Positions 61,557 to 64,000 of a DNA stretch of 64,000 nt are shown here, one piece after another. Every line of letters begins with the position of its first letter. The stretch's first letter is position 1. The translations under genes were made by a program, and so were the position numbers. This stretch comes from Neorhizobium vignae. GTDB lineage: Bacteria > Pseudomonadota > Alphaproteobacteria > Rhizobiales > Rhizobiaceae. The stretch is from positions 1 to 64,000 of the forward strand of contig NZ_JNNU01000008.1 of the NCBI RefSeq assembly GCF_000732195.1. The letters are read 5' to 3'. The notes beneath the pieces were generated by a model. The model was not told where the DNA came from, did no database searches, and saw only the letters and a list, made by a program, of their open reading frames with translations.

Positions 61557-61919
61557 ATGATGTTCGGGGGCATCAACGACGCAAAGTGGTTGTTTCTGGC
61601 AACCTTTCTGCTGGTGGTCGCGGGAGCCGCGTTTCTCGGCTGGGCCCGGCAGCCGCGGGAACTGAGGACGGATCCACCCGTCGTCGCCGATCTCGATCGG
61701 TTTCGACTGATGCCGAACGGCATCAGCGGCGCGCCGCCTGAGAGCTACTTTGTCGAGGGGAAACCTTACGAAAGCGATGCCTATAATCTGAGCCAGGGTC
61801 AGCGCCTCTATTCTTGGTTCGGCTGCCAATCGTGTCACGGCGACGGGCGCGGAAACGTAGGCCCTTCCTTCCTCGACGGTTGGTGGCTGTATGGTCAGGA
61901 GAATGGCTGGAACGCCTGA
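61557..61919 (+). pseudogene. Membrane-anchored c-type cytochrome, 3' truncated
   Basis: The frame gives an N-terminal anchor (WLFLATFLLVVAGAAFLGWA), then SQGQRLYSWFGCQSCHGDGR with one heme site and GNVGPSFLDGWWLYGQENGW, and stops soon after. The Met ligand and the second half are missing; the sequence changes at about 61890 to an unrelated gene fragment. It lies 20 bases after the molybdoenzyme and was probably its electron acceptor. Confidence 0.75.
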
Positions 61920-62167
61920 TGGCTCGGTCACGCTTGGCCCAAGGTGATCCCATCGCCGCCAAGGAGTGGGTTGAACGCGCCCTGTCCAAACTTAAAGCCG
62001 AGCGCTTCCGAAGCGAATTTCTTGAGCTGCGATTTGATATTCGACGAGCGCTCCTTGACGAGGACGCGATCGATGACCTTAAAGCGGCATTGGAGGCAAG
62101 CCAAAAGGACGTGGAGCGTTCTCGCTTGGAGCTAAGAATTCAGGATGCGCGCGAGATCGATAGTTGA
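61890..62167 (+). pseudogene. C-terminal fragment of a helical, TPR-like protein
   Basis: The frame reads WSGEWLERLMARSRLAQGDP, AAKEWVERALSKLKAERFRS, LLDEDAIDDLKAALEASQKD, ELRIQDAREIDS. It is helical and repeat-like, as at the end of large TPR or NTPase proteins. The 5' part is lost at the cytochrome junction. An ATG at 61919 exists but lacks a clear ribosome binding site. Confidence 0.4.
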
Positions 62168-62319
62168 AAGGATTGGTGTGACGCGGCGTCTTGCTCGAGA
62201 TCCGATGGCAACCGCCTCGAAGATCGGGAACGGGGCGCTTGATGTTGTCAATGCCGGGTGAATTTTCCCCTAATGGGGATTATTGCTCCGGTACTGACAG
62301 ATGTCCTTCGATTTCATCT

Positions 62320-62484
62320 CGGAAAGCGGGTGGCATAACTACTAAATTTGCTGTGCAGTGCAAGCAGTCCAAAAACTCGATTAGCGCGACTCCGATCAGA
62401 ACACTTTCTGAAGTTTTGAATAAATACAGAGCGTACCAAGGTGTTTTAATCACTACAAGCCATTTACCAAGGAGGAAATATTAG
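62320..62484 (+). pseudogene. Mrr-like restriction endonuclease fragment
   Basis: The frame contains TTKFAVQCKQSKNSISATPI, RTLSEVLNKYRAYQGVLITT: the QxK part of the Mrr nuclease core (VQCKQ) and the strand/helix that follows (GVLITTS). Sequence before and after is unrelated. Only about 50 residues of the domain remain. Local base composition is more AT-rich than the surroundings. Confidence 0.5.
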
Positions 62485-62497
62485 AAAAATAAAACTA

Positions 62498-63133
62498 TTA
62501 TTTTGATATGTCGCTTATGGACCTTGATAATATAGTTAAAAGTTTGGAGATGTTGGCATTCGGCCAATTCAACTTGTGCGCCAGAACGACTTCGGCCAGC
62601 CCAAGCGCCAGCACCTCGGCATCCGGGCGAACGGCAGAGATCGCCGTAATAAGGTCCGCCACCGCGAAGGGTGCTGCTCGCCCGGACTGATTTGCAGAAT
62701 CGACGGTTTCGGGAATTGAGGCAAGACCGTCGTCCCACCGAAGGCCAAAAAGATCGGCGATCTCTTTGACGAAGGAAGTGGTGACCGGTCCGGATCGGCG
62801 CGTCAGCATCCGTGTCGCCAGAAACAGCTTTCCAGCGGGGCCGGGATCGTCGCCGGCAACGGTCAGCAGAACGGCGTCGCGGAGCGCGGTTTCCTCTTCG
62901 TTGCGGCCGAGCATCTTGGCAGCGACGGCGGCCGATTTGAGGGCAAGTCGATCGCGCCAGCAGCCGACCCACGGCGGCTCGGCTCGGATCAGATCATCGA
63001 GGGATTTCAGGGCGTTACCAGCGCCGAAGGCGGCGTCGGACTCGTTGATGTCACGTCCCCGAGACAGCGCCCAAGCCGGCATGCGGGGCGACCAGGCGGG
63101 GGCCGTTGAAGCGGAGGGCACGAGAGAATCCAT
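62498..63133 (-). CDS. DUF1403 family protein, probably 3' truncated
   Basis: 211 residues: MDSLVPSASTAPAWSPRMPA, DAAFGAGNALKSLDDLIRAE, PPWVGCWRDRLALKSAAVAA, DDPGPAGKLFLATRMLTRRS, LFGLRWDDGLASIPETVDSA. DUF1403 proteins in rhizobia are usually near 300 residues and sit beside tyrosine recombinases. Here the last 20 residues (ISKLLTILSRSISDISK) look foreign and AT-rich, so the end is probably cut at about 62570. Divergent from the integrase. Confidence 0.75.
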   Translation of the reverse strand: MDSLVPSASTAPAWSPRMPAWALSRGRDINESDAAFGAGNALKSLDDLIRAEPPWVGCWRDRLALKSAAVAAKMLGRNEEETALRDAVLLTVAGDDPGPAGKLFLATRMLTRRSGPVTTSFVKEIADLFGLRWDDGLASIPETVDSANQSGRAAPFAVADLITAISAVRPDAEVLALGLAEVVLAHKLNWPNANISKLLTILSRSISDISK

Positions 63134-63209
63134 GCGTCGGATTGTAGACCAGGTGCGCGGTTTAAGCTAGAAATATCGCGATGAACCGCACGGCATGTCG
63201 CCGACGAAT

Positions 63210-63237
63210 AACGTCCGATAATGCATTATCGGACGTT
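63210..63237. promoter_or_regulatory. 28-bp perfect palindrome between DUF1403 and integrase genes
   Basis: AACGTCCGATAATG and its exact reverse complement CATTATCGGACGTT meet without a gap at 63223/63224. It lies in the divergent intergenic space, 18 bases upstream of the integrase start. Its length and symmetry suit an operator or a recombinase core site. Confidence 0.8.
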
Positions 63238-63254
63238 CTGCTCACTATACAGAA

Positions 63255-64000
63255 ATGGCCCAAAACAGCGAGCAACACACCAAAAATCACGTCGAGGAGA
63301 CCTCCGCGTCGCCTCTCAGCACGGCGCCGGAGAGTGATGTTTCCACGACGGAGGTGTTAGGCGAAAGCCCCCTGCCCTCTCTCGCCGGCGGTGGCGAGAC
63401 ACCGGCTCATCTTGCCAGCCTTGCCGATCGCGCTCGGGGTTATGTTGAAGCCGCCAGTTCCGCCAACACCCGCAAAGCCTACGCCGCCGACTGGAAGCAT
63501 TTTTCGGCGTGGTGCAGGCGCTCCAATCTGGCTCCCCTCCCCCCGCATCCGCCAACTGTCGGGCTCTATATCACTGCCTGCGCTTCCGGCACGGCAGAAC
63601 GGGGGCAAAAGCGAACTCAGTCTCGACCATTGAACGCCGTCTCTCCTCGCTCTCCTGGAACTATGCCCAGCGCGGTCTCTCGCTCGATCGCAAAGACCGT
63701 CATATCGCCACTGTAATGGCCGGCATACGCAACAGCCATGCCCGGCCGCCGGTGCAGAAAGAGGCGGTGCTGGCCGAAGAGATCATCGCCATGATCGAAA
63801 CGCTCGATCGCGGCACGCTCCGGGGCCTGCGGGATCGGGCCATGCTGCTCGTGGGCTATGCCGGCGGCCTGCGGCGCTCCGAGATCGTCGGTCTTGATGT
63901 CAAAGCCGACCAGACGGAGGACGGCCGGGGCTGGATCGAGATCCTCGACAAAGGCATGCTTGTCACTCTGCGCGGCAAAACCGGATGGCGGGAGGTCGAG
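63255..64000 (+). pseudogene. Tyrosine recombinase/integrase, frameshifted, continues past the window
   Basis: Core-binding domain: HLASLADRARGYVEAASSAN, TRKAYAADWKHFSAWCRRSN, PPTVGLYITACASGTAERG. A missing base in a G run at about 63600 shifts the frame; the next frame continues ANSVSTIERRLSSLSWNYAQ, RGLSLDRKDRHIATVMAGIR and the catalytic domain LRDRAMLLVGYAGGLRRSEI (first catalytic Arg), then runs off the window end. The homopolymer position makes a sequencing error possible. Confidence 0.8.

Noticed and set aside
1..64000. CRISPR array, tRNA, rRNA or plasmid replication genes
   Set aside because: No regularly spaced repeats, no cloverleaf-like 75-base segments and no RepABC-like proteins were recognised on reading both strands.

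Overview
The window looks like an accessory replicon (megaplasmid or plasmid) or genomic island of a Rhizobiales bacterium, most likely Rhizobiaceae. The protein families point there: DUF982, DUF1403, DUF2188, DUF6894, a coxMNOP-type oxidase and an EcfG sigma factor. The core functions present (S21, NuoC, NuoD, SdhD) are isolated paralogues without their usual partners. I saw no rRNA, tRNA, CRISPR array or replication genes. Remnants are abundant: I count more than twenty broken genes, plus IS6, IS3 and IS110 material.

Layout. 1-12 kb: small paired genes, rpsU, decayed alpha/beta hydrolases, an EamA exporter divergent from a CGNR regulator, a DUF6766 membrane protein, an SMP-30/GH15 pair, an SDR, a ParDE toxin-antitoxin pair and a frameshifted IS6-type element. 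12.5-18.4 kb: an intact cytochrome c plus coxMNOP-like terminal oxidase operon and a DUF2189 membrane protein. 18.5-32.7 kb: stress-type small genes, an ion channel, an operon of zinc-finger protein/flavin oxidoreductase/patatin/GXWXG protein, a DNA ligase operon, a dead type II NADH dehydrogenase and a second and third copy of the small-gene cassette. 32.7-41.9 kb: one co-directional minus-strand catabolic operon (LacI regulator, solute-binding protein, two permeases, GH127 glycosidase, ATPase, PdxA2-type dehydrogenase, SMP-30 lactonase). 42-49 kb: relics (imuB, IS110, treZ, SDR) and many small stress genes, orphan sdhD and a Mn catalase. 50-55 kb: orphan nuoCD and a regulatory block (two receiver-only response regulators, EcfG sigma factor, a dead second sigma factor, a Crp/Fnr regulator). 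55.7-64 kb: an IS3 element, a broken phosphatase, a GNAT enzyme, an FdhF/YdeP-type molybdoenzyme, a truncated cytochrome c, defence-like fragments, DUF1403 and a tyrosine recombinase flanking a 28-bp palindrome.

The unifying signal is regulatory. The string GGAAC-N17-GTT, the known alphaproteobacterial EcfG (general stress response) promoter, occurs 14 times with an exact match and exactly the same spacer, each time upstream of a gene or gene remnant in the right orientation, including the ecfG gene of this window. The targets are mostly small stress proteins of unknown function, membrane proteins, oxidoreductases, a DNA ligase and a formate-dehydrogenase-like enzyme. The window therefore reads as a plasmid-borne general-stress regulon carrying its own sigma factor and two FAT GUY-type receivers, now being eroded by insertions and frameshifts.

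Limits: all family names come from reading the translations by eye; no database search or alignment was run. Single-base frameshifts could be sequencing errors in some cases.
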